Under the pieces are notes generated by a model. That model ran no database searches. It was not told the DNA's origin and saw only the letters and a program-made list of their open reading frames with translations. This document shows positions 20,258-30,923 of a stretch of DNA of 64,000 nt, piece by piece; the stretch's first letter is position 1; the number at the start of each line of letters is the position of its first letter. This DNA comes from Hyphomicrobium sp. LHD-15. Its GTDB lineage: Bacteria; Pseudomonadota; Alphaproteobacteria; Rhizobiales; Hyphomicrobiaceae. The position numbers were made by a program, and so were the translations under genes. The DNA lies in NCBI RefSeq assembly GCF_031157355.1, contig NZ_JAVIFT010000006.1:124001-188000 (forward strand), read 5' to 3'.

Positions 20258-21613
20258 CTATGGAAGCGAAATCCCGGCGCGTTCGAGTTGCTGAACGAGG
20301 CGGATTTTCTTCTCCGACGCGATCCGGACGCGAACCACGATCTCGCCCTCCTCGTTCGCCTCCTGGTGGAGAACATCCGCGTTTTCATGAAGCCAGGCGA
20401 TCAGGCGACCGTCGTGCGCGGGCAGCGAAAGCGTCAGAATTTCGTCGCCTTGCCCGAGCCTTGCATCGATCCGATCGAGCAGACGGTCGAGCCCGTCGCC
20501 TGCCACCGCCGAGATCAGCACCGGCTGCGGATCACGGAAACGGGCGGCAGCTTCCGCCTCCTCCCGCGTAACCGGCGACAACAGATCCACCTTGTTCCAG
20601 ACTTCGAGAATGGGCGCATCCGCCGCGATCGTATCGATGCCGAGATCGCGCAGCACGCCTTCCACGTCGGCCGCCTGCGCCTCCGTTTCGGCGTGCGCGA
20701 TGTCGCGCACATGCAGAACGAGATCCGCTTCGATCACCTCTTCCAGCGTCGCGCGGAACGCGGCGACGAGTTGTGTCGGCAGGTCAGAGATGAAGCCCAC
20801 CGTGTCGGAGAGAATGATGCGCCGACCGGAGCGGAGCCGCACCTCGCGCATGGTCGGATCGAGTGTCGCGAACACCTGGTCCATCGCCAGCACGCCGGCG
20901 CCAGCGACGCGGTTGAACAGCGTCGACTTTCCGGCGTTCGTGTAGCCGACGATCGCCACGATCGGATAGGGAACCTTGCGCCGCCCCTTGCGATGCAATT
21001 CGCGCGTGCGCACCACGCCTTCGAGTTCGCGCTTGATCGCGATGATGCGCTCGTCGAGCATGCGCCGGTCGAGCTCGATTTGCGCTTCGCCCGGACCGCC
21101 GAGAAAGCCGCGGCCGCCACGTTGCCGTTCGAGATGGGTCCAGGCGCGAACCAGGCGGCCCTTCTGATACGAGAGATGCGCAAGCTCGACTTGCAGCCGT
21201 CCTTCACGTGTGCGGGCACGGCGGCCGAAGATTTCCAGAATGAGCCCGGTGCGATCCAGCACCTTGGCCTTCCACGCGCGCTCGAGATTGCGCTGCTGCA
21301 CCGGGCTGATGGCATGATCGACGATGACAAGCCCGGCTTCGAGCTCCGTGACGAGATGCTGAAGCTCCTCGACCTTGCCTGAGCCGAACAGCGTGCCCGG
21401 CTTCGGCTGCGCGACCGGCACCAGCATCGCGCCGACGACATCGAGATCGATCGCTTCGGCAAGCCCCTTTGCTTCAGCCAGACGATCCTCCGGCGAATGC
21501 AGCGAGATCGCGCGCTCCGGTTTCGGCGATGTTCCCTCGCCAGAAGCCGCGCGCGCACGCGCCAGCACAGGCACGAGCACCAGCGTGCGCATCGCGCCTG
21601 CTCGTGTTGTCAC
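20258..21613 (-). CDS. hflX: Ribosome-associated GTPase HflX
   Basis: A 451-residue GTPase that binds 50S subunits and can split stalled ribosomes under stress. Residues ~40-210 are the N-terminal HflX domain with the glycine-rich linker (ERQRGGRGFLGGPGE). The G domain carries G1 GYTNAGKSTLFN, G3 DTVGFI and G4 NKVD. It follows hfq at a distance of 87 bp on the same strand; hfq-hflX pairing is classical. Confidence 0.95.
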   Translation of the reverse strand: MTTRAGAMRTLVLVPVLARARAASGEGTSPKPERAISLHSPEDRLAEAKGLAEAIDLDVVGAMLVPVAQPKPGTLFGSGKVEELQHLVTELEAGLVIVDHAISPVQQRNLERAWKAKVLDRTGLILEIFGRRARTREGRLQVELAHLSYQKGRLVRAWTHLERQRGGRGFLGGPGEAQIELDRRMLDERIIAIKRELEGVVRTRELHRKGRRKVPYPIVAIVGYTNAGKSTLFNRVAGAGVLAMDQVFATLDPTMREVRLRSGRRIILSDTVGFISDLPTQLVAAFRATLEEVIEADLVLHVRDIAHAETEAQAADVEGVLRDLGIDTIAADAPILEVWNKVDLLSPVTREEAEAAARFRDPQPVLISAVAGDGLDRLLDRIDARLGQGDEILTLSLPAHDGRLIAWLHENADVLHQEANEEGEIVVRVRIASEKKIRLVQQLERAGISLP

Positions 21614-21700
21614 CAGCTCTTTGTTGCCCGATTGCTTCTTGGGGCTTTGGTCCGGGACGCTACCCGGCTTCGTGCTGCGGTCGATGGGACGTGCTCACGC

Positions 21701-21946
21701 TTACTGACCGTCGGTCTCCGCATCCATGAGATGAACGGGAGCGCCCGGCATGATGGTCGATATCGCATGCTTATAGACGAGCTGCGAGTGACCGTCGCGG
21801 CGCAAGAGAACACAAAAGTTGTCGAACCACGTCACAATGCCTTGAAGCTTGACGCCATTGACGAGGAAAATCGTAAGGGGCGTTTTGCTCTTTCGAACGT
21901 GATTGAGAAAGGTGTCTTGAAGGTTTTGAGCGCGTTCTGCAGCCAT
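21701..21946 (-). CDS. hfq: RNA chaperone Hfq
   Basis: An 81-residue Sm-like protein forming a hexamer that binds small RNAs and mRNAs. The Sm1 region ([25 protein letters not shown]) and Sm2 region ([11 protein letters not shown]) are intact, with the short C-terminal tail usual in alphaproteobacteria. A good ribosome site (AGAGG) precedes ATG 21946, itself preceded by a run of eight A on the coding strand. Hfq-dependent sRNAs are therefore expected in this organism. Confidence 0.97.
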   Translation of the reverse strand: MAAERAQNLQDTFLNHVRKSKTPLTIFLVNGVKLQGIVTWFDNFCVLLRRDGHSQLVYKHAISTIMPGAPVHLMDAETDGQ

Positions 21947-21995
21947 CGTTCGTTGCCTCTTTTTTTTAGCCTCTTCCTGGACTTTGATCTTGGGC

Positions 21996-22024
21996 GTCAG
22001 GCGCGACCTTCATCGTCGCCTGAC
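21996..22024 (-). promoter_or_regulatory. Inverted repeat upstream of hfq
   Basis: TCAGGCG (21997-22003) and CGCCTGA (22017-22023) form a dyad about 50-75 bp upstream of the hfq start. It could be an operator or a 5'-UTR hairpin. No T-run follows, so it is not an intrinsic terminator. Confidence 0.35.
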
Positions 22025-22139
22025 AAGCCGCGAGCACGCCGAACCACTCGGGACTCAGGAGCAGCTAACTTAGCTTAATTGCAGGACAATAGGCGGGAGT
22101 GTGCGCCGCGACAACATGGAGAATTCGCACAGTTGGAAG

Positions 22140-23000
22140 TCAGCGGGAAAATTCGACAGCTTGATGAAAGTTTGAGCGTAAGCGCCGCGTCAATTCCCCT
22201 GGATGACCATTCCCGATTGGCCGTCCGTCGATCGCGACAACCGGCATAACGGTGCCGGAAGCCGAGGTAATGAACGCTTCGCGTGCGGAAAAGGCTTCCT
22301 CGACGCGAAACGGGCGTTCCGTGAACGGGATTTTTTCCCCCATAAGCAAATCAAAAAGCGATCTGCGTGTGACGCCGGGCAGGATTGCATTTCCGGTCGG
22401 TCTCGTGATCAGCGTTCCTGAAGCGTCGACGATCCACGCGTTGCTCGACGCCCCTTCGGTAATGAACCCTTCGGAATCGACCAGCCACGCCTCCTGCGCG
22501 CCGTCTGCGGCTGCAGCTTCCTTGGCGAGCACCGCAGGAAGCAACATGACGGTTTTGATATCGCACCGGCCCCAGCGGATGTCGGGCATGGTCTTCACCG
22601 CGATACCCGCAGCAGCGCGCGCCGCACGCTTAGCCCCGTCCACACGGCGCGCCAGACAAACGATGGTCGGCGCGATGTCACCCGTTGGAAACGGAAAGTC
22701 GCGAGGTGCTGCCCCGCGCGAGATCTGCAGATAAACGAGCCCAGTTTGCACCCGGTTGCGCTTCACCGTTTCGCGCAGAACATGCCCAAGCGCACGGCGC
22801 GACATCGGCATCGGAATGCGCAATTCGCCGAGCGAGCGTTCGAGCCGTTCGAGGTGACGCGTCTCATCGACGAGACGGCCCTGATCGACCTCGCACACCT
22901 CGTAGATGGAATCGGCGAATTGAAATCCGCGATCCTCGACGTGAACGCCGGCCTGCCCATAGGGCAGATACTGCCCGTTGACGTACACGACCCGCGTCAT
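22140..23000 (-). CDS. Fold-type IV PLP aminotransferase, D-amino-acid transaminase type
   Basis: A 286-residue class IV aminotransferase. HVEDRGFQFADSIYEV at the N-terminus is characteristic of D-alanine aminotransferases. RCDIKTVMLLP contains the PLP-binding Lys (about residue 148), and ITEGASSNAWIV plus ILPGVTRR match the family. The likely reaction is D-Ala + 2-oxoglutarate to pyruvate + D-Glu. 4-amino-4-deoxychorismate lyase and branched-chain aminotransferases share the fold, but the N-terminal motif favours D-amino acids. It follows ntrX by 47 bp, as in several rhizobial genomes. Confidence 0.85.
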   Translation of the reverse strand: MTRVVYVNGQYLPYGQAGVHVEDRGFQFADSIYEVCEVDQGRLVDETRHLERLERSLGELRIPMPMSRRALGHVLRETVKRNRVQTGLVYLQISRGAAPRDFPFPTGDIAPTIVCLARRVDGAKRAARAAAGIAVKTMPDIRWGRCDIKTVMLLPAVLAKEAAAADGAQEAWLVDSEGFITEGASSNAWIVDASGTLITRPTGNAILPGVTRRSLFDLLMGEKIPFTERPFRVEEAFSAREAFITSASGTVMPVVAIDGRPIGNGHPGELTRRLRSNFHQAVEFSR

Positions 23001-23014
23001 GCCCGCTCGTCCCC

Positions 23015-23035
23015 CTGCCCGCTGCCTGTTGCCAG
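23015..23035 (+). repeat. Heptameric CTGCCNN tandem repeat (3 units)
   Basis: CTGCCCG, CTGCCTG and TTGCCAG are consecutive 7-bp units in the 47-bp gap between ntrX and the aminotransferase gene. Related runs occur at 44438-44463 and 45521-45548. Confidence 0.5.
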
Positions 23036-23047
23036 CTAAGCTACCTA

Positions 23048-24445
23048 TTACCCGACCTTCATCTCGTTACCGCGCTGATCCGACGAAACGCCGAGCGCGC
23101 GCAGCTTGCGATGCAGTGCCGAACGCTCCATGCCGACGAACTCCGCCGTGCGCGAGATGTTGCCGCCGAAGCGGTTGATCTGCGCGAGCAGATACTCGCG
23201 CTCGAAAATCTCGCGGGCTTCACGCAGCGGCAGGCTCATCAGATGCTCCGCCCCGCCATTCACCGGCAGCGGCACGTTGGAGCCGATCTCCTCCGGCAGC
23301 ATGTCGGCCGTGATCACCGCACCGGGATCACCGCCCGCGAGGATCATCAGCCGCTCGATGTTGTTGCGAAGCTCGCGCACGTTGCCGGGCCAGTCGTGCG
23401 CCTGCAGCACAGCGATGGCGTCCTCGCCGATGCGCCGCGGCGAGAGGCCCGACGCCTGCGAAAGCTGGTTCACGAAATACTGGATCAGCTCGGGAATGTC
23501 CTCGCGCCGTTCGGCGAGCCCCGGCACGCGCAGCGGCACGACGTTGAGCCGATGATAGAGATCTTCGCGGAAACGCCCCTCGCTCATGTCACGCTCGATA
23601 TCGCGGCTCGTCGACGAGACGATGCGGACGTCGACCGAAACCTTCTGCGCACCGCCGATGCGCTGAAACTTCTGCTCGACGAGCACGCGCAGCACCTTGC
23701 CCTGCGTCTCGAGCGGCATGTCCGCCACCTCGTCGATGTAGAGCGTGCCGACGTGCGCTTCTTCGAGCGCGCCGACCTTGCGCGGACCGCCAGAGCGATC
23801 CTCGGTGCCGAACAGCTCCTCTTCCACGCGATCCGGCGCCATCGAAGCCGCGTTGAGCACGATGAACGGCCCATCCGCGCGATGAGACTTCTGATGCAGG
23901 AGGCGCGCGGCCAGTTCCTTGCCGGCCCCCGACGCGCCGCGGATCAGGATACGGCTGTTGGTTGGCGCCAAGCGATCGATCGCGCTCTTGAGCTGGTTGA
24001 TGGCCGGCGACTTGCCGATCATTTCGGCCGACACCGTCGAGCGCTCCTTGAGCTCGCGCACCTCGCGCTTGAGCTGCGAGGCTTCGAGCGCGCGCAGCGT
24101 GACGAGCACCAGTCGGTCAGCCTTGAACGGCTTCTCGATGTAGTCGTAGGCGCCGCGCTTGATCGCCGTCACCGCCGTCTCGACGTTGCCGTGCCCCGAG
24201 ATGATCACCACCGGCAGATCCGGATAGGTCCGCTTGATGACCGACAGCACCTCGAGGCCGTCGAGCCGGCTTCCCTGCAGCCAGATATCGAGGATGACGA
24301 GCTGCGGCCGCCGTTCCTCGATGATGCGCAAGGCTTCGTCGCTGTCGCGCGCAAGGCGCGTACGATGGCCCTCGTCCTCGAGAATGCCCGCGACGAGTTC
24401 CCGAATATCCGCCTCGTCATCGACGATCAGAATGTCTGCAGCCAT
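23048..24445 (-). CDS. ntrX: Nitrogen/redox response regulator NtrX
   Basis: A 465-residue NtrC-family regulator, partner of the membrane kinase NtrY. The receiver domain (1-120) has acidic residues DDEAD and the phospho-acceptor Asp53 in LDIW. The AAA+ domain (~140-380) has Walker A GASGAGKE (170-177) and Walker B LYIDEV. The Fis-type HTH is at ~427-452 (SRTAEFVGMERSALHRKL). The sigma54-contacting GAFTGA loop is absent: where NtrC has [12 protein letters not shown], this protein has GTEDRSGGPRKV (213-224). It may therefore act on sigma70 promoters or as a repressor. It lies 31 bp after ntrY. Confidence 0.95.
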   Translation of the reverse strand: MAADILIVDDEADIRELVAGILEDEGHRTRLARDSDEALRIIEERRPQLVILDIWLQGSRLDGLEVLSVIKRTYPDLPVVIISGHGNVETAVTAIKRGAYDYIEKPFKADRLVLVTLRALEASQLKREVRELKERSTVSAEMIGKSPAINQLKSAIDRLAPTNSRILIRGASGAGKELAARLLHQKSHRADGPFIVLNAASMAPDRVEEELFGTEDRSGGPRKVGALEEAHVGTLYIDEVADMPLETQGKVLRVLVEQKFQRIGGAQKVSVDVRIVSSTSRDIERDMSEGRFREDLYHRLNVVPLRVPGLAERREDIPELIQYFVNQLSQASGLSPRRIGEDAIAVLQAHDWPGNVRELRNNIERLMILAGGDPGAVITADMLPEEIGSNVPLPVNGGAEHLMSLPLREAREIFEREYLLAQINRFGGNISRTAEFVGMERSALHRKLRALGVSSDQRGNEMKVG

Positions 24446-24476
24446 CTCTCAACTCCTAAGTGTCGTCTGGTGTGCA

Positions 24477-26792
24477 TCAGATCTCGCGATTGCCGGCCGC
24501 AAGCTTGCGCTCGCTCGGGTCGCTGTTCGAATTGGCCGCTGCCTCCGACGTCAGGATCGAGATCGGCAGCGAAAGCGTGACGCGGGCGCCGGAGGTCCGA
24601 TGCGCATCGAGCGGCGCATCGTCCAGCAGCAACTGCCCGCCGTGTTGTTCGATGATCTTCTGGACGATCGCGAGGCCGAGCCCCGTACCCTTGTGGCCCT
24701 TGGTCGTGACGTAGGGTTCGAGCAGCCGCGAGCGGTTCTGCTTCGGAAGCCCGGGGCCGTTGTCGCAAACCTCGATCGCCACCGTCGTCGCATCGAGCCG
24801 AAGCTCGACGTCGACCCGCCCTTGCCGGCCGGGGTCGCTGTCAACGGAGCTCTCGACGGCCTCGGTGGCGTTCTTGACGAGGTTGGTCACCGCCTGCGTC
24901 AGCAGCCGGCGGTCGAAGGAGGCGTAAACCGGCTGCTCGGGCATCTTGAGCCCATAGACGACGCTGCCATGGCTCTCGCGGAACAGGATGACCGAATCCA
25001 GCACAGCATCCCGGAGATCGTTGTGCTCCATGACCGGCTTCGGAATGCGCGCGAACGAAGCGAACTCGTCCACCATCGTTTTGATGTCGCCGGCCTGCCG
25101 TTCGATCGTCGCCGTCAGCTTGTCGAAAGTCTCGCGGTCTTCGAGAATGACCTTTCCGTATTTCCGGCGAATGCGCTCGGCGGAGAGGATGATCGGCGTC
25201 AGCGGGTTCTTGATCTCGTGCGCGATGCGCCGCGCGACATCGGCCCAGGCGGATGTGCGCTGAGCAGAAACCAATTCGGTAATGTCGTCGAAAGTCACGA
25301 CCGAGCCGACATCGCCGGGGCCGGCTTTCTCGCGCGTGACGCGCACGGCGAACGTGCGCTCCTCGTCGCCGATCGCAATCGAGATTTCGTGTGCGCCGCG
25401 CGCCTTGACGCCGGGCTCCTCGCGCCGTTCGAGCGAAGGCGCCAGCATCGGCAGCGCATCGACGAGCTTCTTGCCGACGATGTCGGCTTCCTGGGTCGCA
25501 AGCAATTGCTCAGCGGCGCGCGAAACGAGGGTGATGCGATCCTGGCTGTCGAGGCCGATCACGCCGGCGGAAACGCCCGACAGCACTGCCTCCATGAACC
25601 GGCGGCGATCGAGCAGCTGCTCGTTCGCCATGACCAGCGCGTCGCGCTGGTGCTTCAGTTCGCGCGTCATGGTGTTGAAAGTTGTAGAGAGGCGCCGGAG
25701 ATCGCCTTCGCCGCGCCGTTCCGGCAGCTCGACCCCGAGATTGCCACGCGAAACATCGAGGGCCGCCTCGATGAGACGGCGGATCGGCGCCACGAACCGG
25801 CTCGCGAACCACAGGCCCACCCAGATTGCGGCCAGCAGCGCCGTCATCGAGATCATCGTGTAGATGAGGCCGTGCGCGAACTTGAGGCCACCGCGCGCCG
25901 CTCGAAGCCGGTTGAACTCGTCGACACTCTGCGCGGTCCTCTGCAGGTGTCCCATCACCTTGGGGCTCAACAGTCGCGACACATAGAGGTAGCGGTCCGG
26001 ATAGCTGTTGAGCTTGGCAACGCCCGACACCTGCGAGGTGCCGGACGGCGAGAACAGCGCCACCTGCCCGTTCTTCACTTGCGCCAGATAGGGAAACGGA
26101 ACCGGCGTGAACGGCTGCGCCTGATCCTCGAGCGCCGCGATGAGCGGGTCTCCATTGCCGTCGAGCACGTATGCGGCCGGAATGTCGCGAAGCCCCGCCT
26201 GGGCGATCACCTGCTGGCGGAATTCCGGGCTATCGATTGCAATGTGATCGGCCGCCGCATCGACGTCGCGCACCATGTTGGCGAGATCGGTGCGGAGCAA
26301 TTGCCCGTGCTCGTCGACATAGGCCTGCGCCACCTCGACCGAGTTGTTGATGATCGCGCGCGTTCGGGTTGAGAACCATCCATCGAGCGAACGCGAGAAG
26401 GTCGTCGTGGCCGCCACCGCGAGCAGCATCGCGGGCAACGCCGCGATGATCGAGAACAGCAGAACGATGCGGACATGCAGCCGGGCGCCAGGCAGCCTTT
26501 CGCGCCAGGCCCGCCACATGCCGTAGCCCTGCCACGCGATGACGGCGATCATGGCCGCGATCAGCACGACGTTCACGAGCAGCGCGCCGAGGACAATATC
26601 GTCGCGCGGCGCGATCGGCGTGAGACCGGTGAGAATGAGATAGGTCGCGAGTGCCGAGATCAGCGACAGGACGACGACGACGAGGCCGATCCAGAACGCC
26701 CGATCGGTAAGATCGAGCAACGGCGACGCAGCGCCGTGCGTCCACTCGGCTTTGCTCGTGGTACCTCTACCGACCATTCGACCTTCCGTCAC
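24477..26792 (-). CDS. ntrY: Membrane sensor histidine kinase NtrY
   Basis: A 771-residue kinase. Order of domains: N-terminal membrane helices (~28-125), a periplasmic segment (~130-315), another helix, HAMP (~350-400), PAS (~400-510), HisKA with [14 protein letters not shown] (phospho-His), and HATPase with VCDNGPGLP and TKGHKGTGLGLAIV. It phosphorylates NtrX and has been linked to nitrogen and oxygen/redox sensing in related bacteria. It lies downstream of ntrC across a 319-bp gap, so it may have its own promoter, and upstream of ntrX. Confidence 0.95.
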   Translation of the reverse strand: MTEGRMVGRGTTSKAEWTHGAASPLLDLTDRAFWIGLVVVVLSLISALATYLILTGLTPIAPRDDIVLGALLVNVVLIAAMIAVIAWQGYGMWRAWRERLPGARLHVRIVLLFSIIAALPAMLLAVAATTTFSRSLDGWFSTRTRAIINNSVEVAQAYVDEHGQLLRTDLANMVRDVDAAADHIAIDSPEFRQQVIAQAGLRDIPAAYVLDGNGDPLIAALEDQAQPFTPVPFPYLAQVKNGQVALFSPSGTSQVSGVAKLNSYPDRYLYVSRLLSPKVMGHLQRTAQSVDEFNRLRAARGGLKFAHGLIYTMISMTALLAAIWVGLWFASRFVAPIRRLIEAALDVSRGNLGVELPERRGEGDLRRLSTTFNTMTRELKHQRDALVMANEQLLDRRRFMEAVLSGVSAGVIGLDSQDRITLVSRAAEQLLATQEADIVGKKLVDALPMLAPSLERREEPGVKARGAHEISIAIGDEERTFAVRVTREKAGPGDVGSVVTFDDITELVSAQRTSAWADVARRIAHEIKNPLTPIILSAERIRRKYGKVILEDRETFDKLTATIERQAGDIKTMVDEFASFARIPKPVMEHNDLRDAVLDSVILFRESHGSVVYGLKMPEQPVYASFDRRLLTQAVTNLVKNATEAVESSVDSDPGRQGRVDVELRLDATTVAIEVCDNGPGLPKQNRSRLLEPYVTTKGHKGTGLGLAIVQKIIEQHGGQLLLDDAPLDAHRTSGARVTLSLPISILTSEAAANSNSDPSERKLAAGNREI

Positions 26793-26919
26793 TTTGCAGC
26801 AGATGCTCAGCAGAGCGTATGACCAGCGGGAGTGTTACTCGCCGATCACGAACGTTCCGTCCGGACGAGGCGTGTTCGCCACTGCCGCCACCCATACTGG
26901 CGTGCGCCGGGCACAAGTG

Positions 26920-26932
26920 ACAGTGTAACTGT
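26920..26932 (-). promoter_or_regulatory. Palindrome upstream of ntrY, candidate operator
   Basis: ACAGT (26920-26924), GTA, ACTGT (26928-26932) is a perfect dyad, embedded in GTGACAGTGTAACTGTGAC, about 130 bp upstream of the ntrY start. The position suits a regulator site for ntrYX. The binding protein is unknown; autoregulation by NtrX or control by NtrC are inferences. Confidence 0.4.
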
Positions 26933-27047
26933 GACATTCCTGCGACGCAATCGGTGCGACAGATGGACTTTTCTTGCAAACTCGCAACGCCCGATGGCGG
27001 GAATGTTACGCATTCCCGCGCGTTGCGAGGATCAACTGATCGGAAGC

Positions 27048-27084
27048 CACCCTGGCAGCGACCAAAAATAATCGTGCCAGGGTG
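27048..27084 (-). terminator. Stable hairpin downstream of ntrC
   Basis: CACCCTGGCA (27048-27057) and TGCCAGGGTG (27075-27084) are perfect 10-bp arms starting 28 nt after the ntrC stop on the minus strand. The loop is AT-rich, but no T-run follows the stem, so it may reduce read-through into ntrYX or protect the ntrBC mRNA end rather than act as a classic terminator. Confidence 0.45.
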
Positions 27085-27111
27085 CGTGTCCGATGTTGTA
27101 GCCCGAGGTCG

Positions 27112-28560
<1,449 letters not shown>

Positions 28561-28563
28561 GGA

Positions 28564-29739
28564 TCAGCCTCTCCTGTCATTGGCGAGAAAGGGGCGCCTG
28601 CTGATCGGCGCGTCCTTTCGGCTTCGGTCTTGCATCGGCAGGAGGACGCGGAACACCGTACGATTGGCCTCGCTCTCGCACTCGATGATGCCGCCATGAT
28701 CGCCGACGATCTTGGCAACGAGCGCCAACCCGAGACCTGTGCCGTTATGCTTGGTGGTAACGAAGGGATCGAACAGGTGCGGTTTCAGATGATCCGGCAC
28801 CCCGGAGCCGTTGTCCTCGATCTGGATCATCAGCGGCAGGCTCATGCGCGCATCCGCGCCCGGTACCAGCAGGCGCACGCCGGGACGAAACGAGGTCTGC
28901 ATGATGATGCGACCCTGTCCCTCATCGTTGTCGCCGATCGCTTCGACCGCATTCTTGAGAAGGTTGAGGAAGGCCTGCACGAGCTTGTCGCGATTGCCCG
29001 GAATCGGCGGCAGCGAAGGATCGTAATCCTCGATGATGCGCACGCTCCGCCCGAACCCGGTTTCGGACAGGCGGCGCACGTGGTTCAGCACGTCGTGGAT
29101 GTTGACCGGCTCCTTGGCCAGCGGCCGCTCGTCGCCGAATACTTCCATCCGATTGACGAGATTGCGGATGCGGTCTGTCTCCGAGCAGATCAGCTGCGAG
29201 AGCGCGCGGTCCTCGTCCGAAAGACCCTGCTCGAGAAGCTGGGCCGCACCCTTGATGCCCGAAAGCGGGTTCTTGATTTCGTGGGCCAGCACCGCGGCCA
29301 TGCCCGAGACCGATCTTGCCGCCGCCCGATGCGTGAGCTGTCGCTCGATCATCTGCGCCATCGTGCGTTGCTGGAGCATGATGACGATCAACTGGCTGCT
29401 GTCGTTCATCGGGCCGGCGTAGACGTCGACCAGCTTGGCGTTCGCGAACTTGGGGCTCGCCATCTCGACGCCGTACTCGTTGACCGTCGCCCCGCTCTCG
29501 CGCACCTGCTCGACGAGCGTGAGAAGCGGGCAACCGAATGCGATGATGTCGTCGAGCTTCAGCCGCGTCAGCATCACCGCGCTGGTCGAAAGGAAGGATT
29601 CGGCCGCGGCGTTGCCGTAGATGATCTGATTGCCGTCGCTGACCACCAGGATCGGATGCGGTAACGCGGCGAGCAGCATATCGTGCTCGACCACGGCCTT
29701 GCGGATAGGGATAGGACGCTCCACGGCTCTCTTGCTCAC
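28564..29739 (-). CDS. ntrB: Nitrogen sensor histidine kinase NtrB (NRII)
   Basis: A 391-residue soluble PAS-HisKA-HATPase kinase. I set the start at GTG 29739, which overlaps the dusB stop by 4 bp (GTGA); the open frame continues further upstream only as a shadow of dusB. PAS lies at ~18-125. The H box [19 protein letters not shown] holds His153, and the ATP site shows IEDNGSGVP and [13 protein letters not shown]. It phosphorylates and dephosphorylates NtrC in response to PII. The dusB-ntrB-ntrC order is classical for alphaproteobacteria. Confidence 0.95.
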   Translation of the reverse strand: MSKRAVERPIPIRKAVVEHDMLLAALPHPILVVSDGNQIIYGNAAAESFLSTSAVMLTRLKLDDIIAFGCPLLTLVEQVRESGATVNEYGVEMASPKFANAKLVDVYAGPMNDSSQLIVIMLQQRTMAQMIERQLTHRAAARSVSGMAAVLAHEIKNPLSGIKGAAQLLEQGLSDEDRALSQLICSETDRIRNLVNRMEVFGDERPLAKEPVNIHDVLNHVRRLSETGFGRSVRIIEDYDPSLPPIPGNRDKLVQAFLNLLKNAVEAIGDNDEGQGRIIMQTSFRPGVRLLVPGADARMSLPLMIQIEDNGSGVPDHLKPHLFDPFVTTKHNGTGLGLALVAKIVGDHGGIIECESEANRTVFRVLLPMQDRSRKDAPISRRPFLANDRRG

Positions 29740-30746
29740 GCAGCTTTCTCCAACACGTCTGCTTCCGTCGCGTCTCCGTAGAACGCCTCGATCAGCGCCA
29801 GGACGCGAGCCGGGCTCGCCTCCGTGCACAGCTCTCGGCGCCACGCCTTGATCGACCCCACGCGATGGCCGCTCGATTCGAGATACCAACCGATATGCTT
29901 GCGCGCATTGCGAAGCCCGATGAACTCGCCGTAGTGGGCGAGCATCGCTTCCACATGAGCGCGAACCACACGGCTCTGCTCCGCGAGCGGAGGCAACTCC
30001 GTCTCTCCGCCCTCGGCCAGCGCAGCCGCGATGCGACCCAGAAGCCAAGGCGCGCCATATGCGCCCCTGCCGATCATCACGCCATCCGCACCCGAAGCGG
30101 CGAGTGCCGCCCGCGCATCCGCGACGCTCAGGATGTCGCCATTGACGATCACCGGAATGCCCACCGCCTCTTTGACTGCGCGAACGGCCGACCAATCGGC
30201 ACGGCCTTTGAAGAACTGCTCGCGTGTACGTCCATGCACGGTAAGGAGCTGGATGCCGGCCGCTTCCGCCCGCTTCGCAAGCACGGGCGCGTTGCGGGAG
30301 CGGTCGTCCCAGCCGAGACGCATCTTGAGCGTCACCGGAACCGACACCGCCCCGACGACAGCCTCGATCAGGCCCAGCGCATGATCGAGATCGCGCATCA
30401 GCGCCGACCCCGACGCCTTGCCCGTAACCTCGCGGGCCGGACAGCCCATGTTGATGTCGATGATGTCGGCGCCCTTAGCTTCCGCGATCCGCGCCCCCTC
30501 TGCCATCCAGTGCGGATCGCAGCCGACGAGTTGCATCACGAACGGCGCGAGACCTTCGCCCTCGGCCCGCCGCAACACGTCCGCGCGGCTGCTGACCAGC
30601 TCTGCGCTCGCCACCATTTCGGAAACGACGAGTCCCGCTCCATACGAATGCGCGAGACGCCGGAACGGCAAATCGCTCACGCCTGTCATGGGCGCGAGAA
30701 ACACATTGTTCTCAATTGGTTGCTGGCCAAGCTTGATCTTTGTCAA
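29736..30746 (-). CDS. dusB: tRNA-dihydrouridine synthase DusB (NifR3)
   Basis: A 336-residue FMN-dependent enzyme that reduces specific uridines in tRNA to dihydrouridine. Family motifs are [20 protein letters not shown] at the N-terminus, [21 protein letters not shown] with the catalytic Cys in the GCPA context, [14 protein letters not shown] and VIVNGDI. It leads the nitrogen regulation operon and overlaps ntrB. The name nifR3 reflects this position. Confidence 0.95.
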   Translation of the reverse strand: MTKIKLGQQPIENNVFLAPMTGVSDLPFRRLAHSYGAGLVVSEMVASAELVSSRADVLRRAEGEGLAPFVMQLVGCDPHWMAEGARIAEAKGADIIDINMGCPAREVTGKASGSALMRDLDHALGLIEAVVGAVSVPVTLKMRLGWDDRSRNAPVLAKRAEAAGIQLLTVHGRTREQFFKGRADWSAVRAVKEAVGIPVIVNGDILSVADARAALAASGADGVMIGRGAYGAPWLLGRIAAALAEGGETELPPLAEQSRVVRAHVEAMLAHYGEFIGLRNARKHIGWYLESSGHRVGSIKAWRRELCTEASPARVLALIEAFYGDATEADVLEKAA

Positions 30747-30806
30747 AGCCGCGCGTCTCGCGTTTGCCTAGGTCTTGAGCACATTCATGAGGTGCCTTGG
30801 ATTTAG

Positions 30807-30835
30807 GCACAATATGCTGGCGCATAGCATTGTGC
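30807..30835. promoter_or_regulatory. Dyad midway between divergent dusB and ispDF
   Basis: GCACAAT (30807-30813) and ATTGTGC (30829-30835) are perfect arms with an inner ATGC/GCAT pair (30814-30817, 30822-30825). It lies about 60 bp from the dusB start and 90 bp from the ispDF start. GCAC/GTGC half-sites resemble NtrC-type boxes, but the spacing is longer than the textbook site, so the factor is uncertain. Confidence 0.4.
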
Positions 30836-30923
30836 AAGCGCGAAGCTTACCGGGATGATTGCCCAATTGCCGCGTCACGGCTAAGTCCGATACCTGGACT
30901 GAACCCCTTTTCGGGACGCTTTC

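Larger units (their letters stand above)
26793..27111. other. ntrC-ntrY spacer with two dyads, no gene
   Basis: This 319-bp gap breaks the ntrBC and ntrYX pairs. It contains an ACAGT/ACTGT dyad and a 10-bp-arm hairpin (both listed separately) and an AT-richer stretch around 26915-26960. Frames here do not look coding. An independent ntrYX promoter is likely here. Confidence 0.5.

Noticed and set aside
24234-26372. 712-codon plus-strand open frame
   Set aside because: It is antisense to ntrX/ntrY, whose families are certain; long shadow frames are expected at this GC content.
29740-30195. N-terminal extension of the ntrB frame to 30195
   Set aside because: The extension is a shadow of dusB (Arg/Gly/Ser-rich); GTG 29739 overlapping the dusB stop gives the normal NtrB N-terminus.
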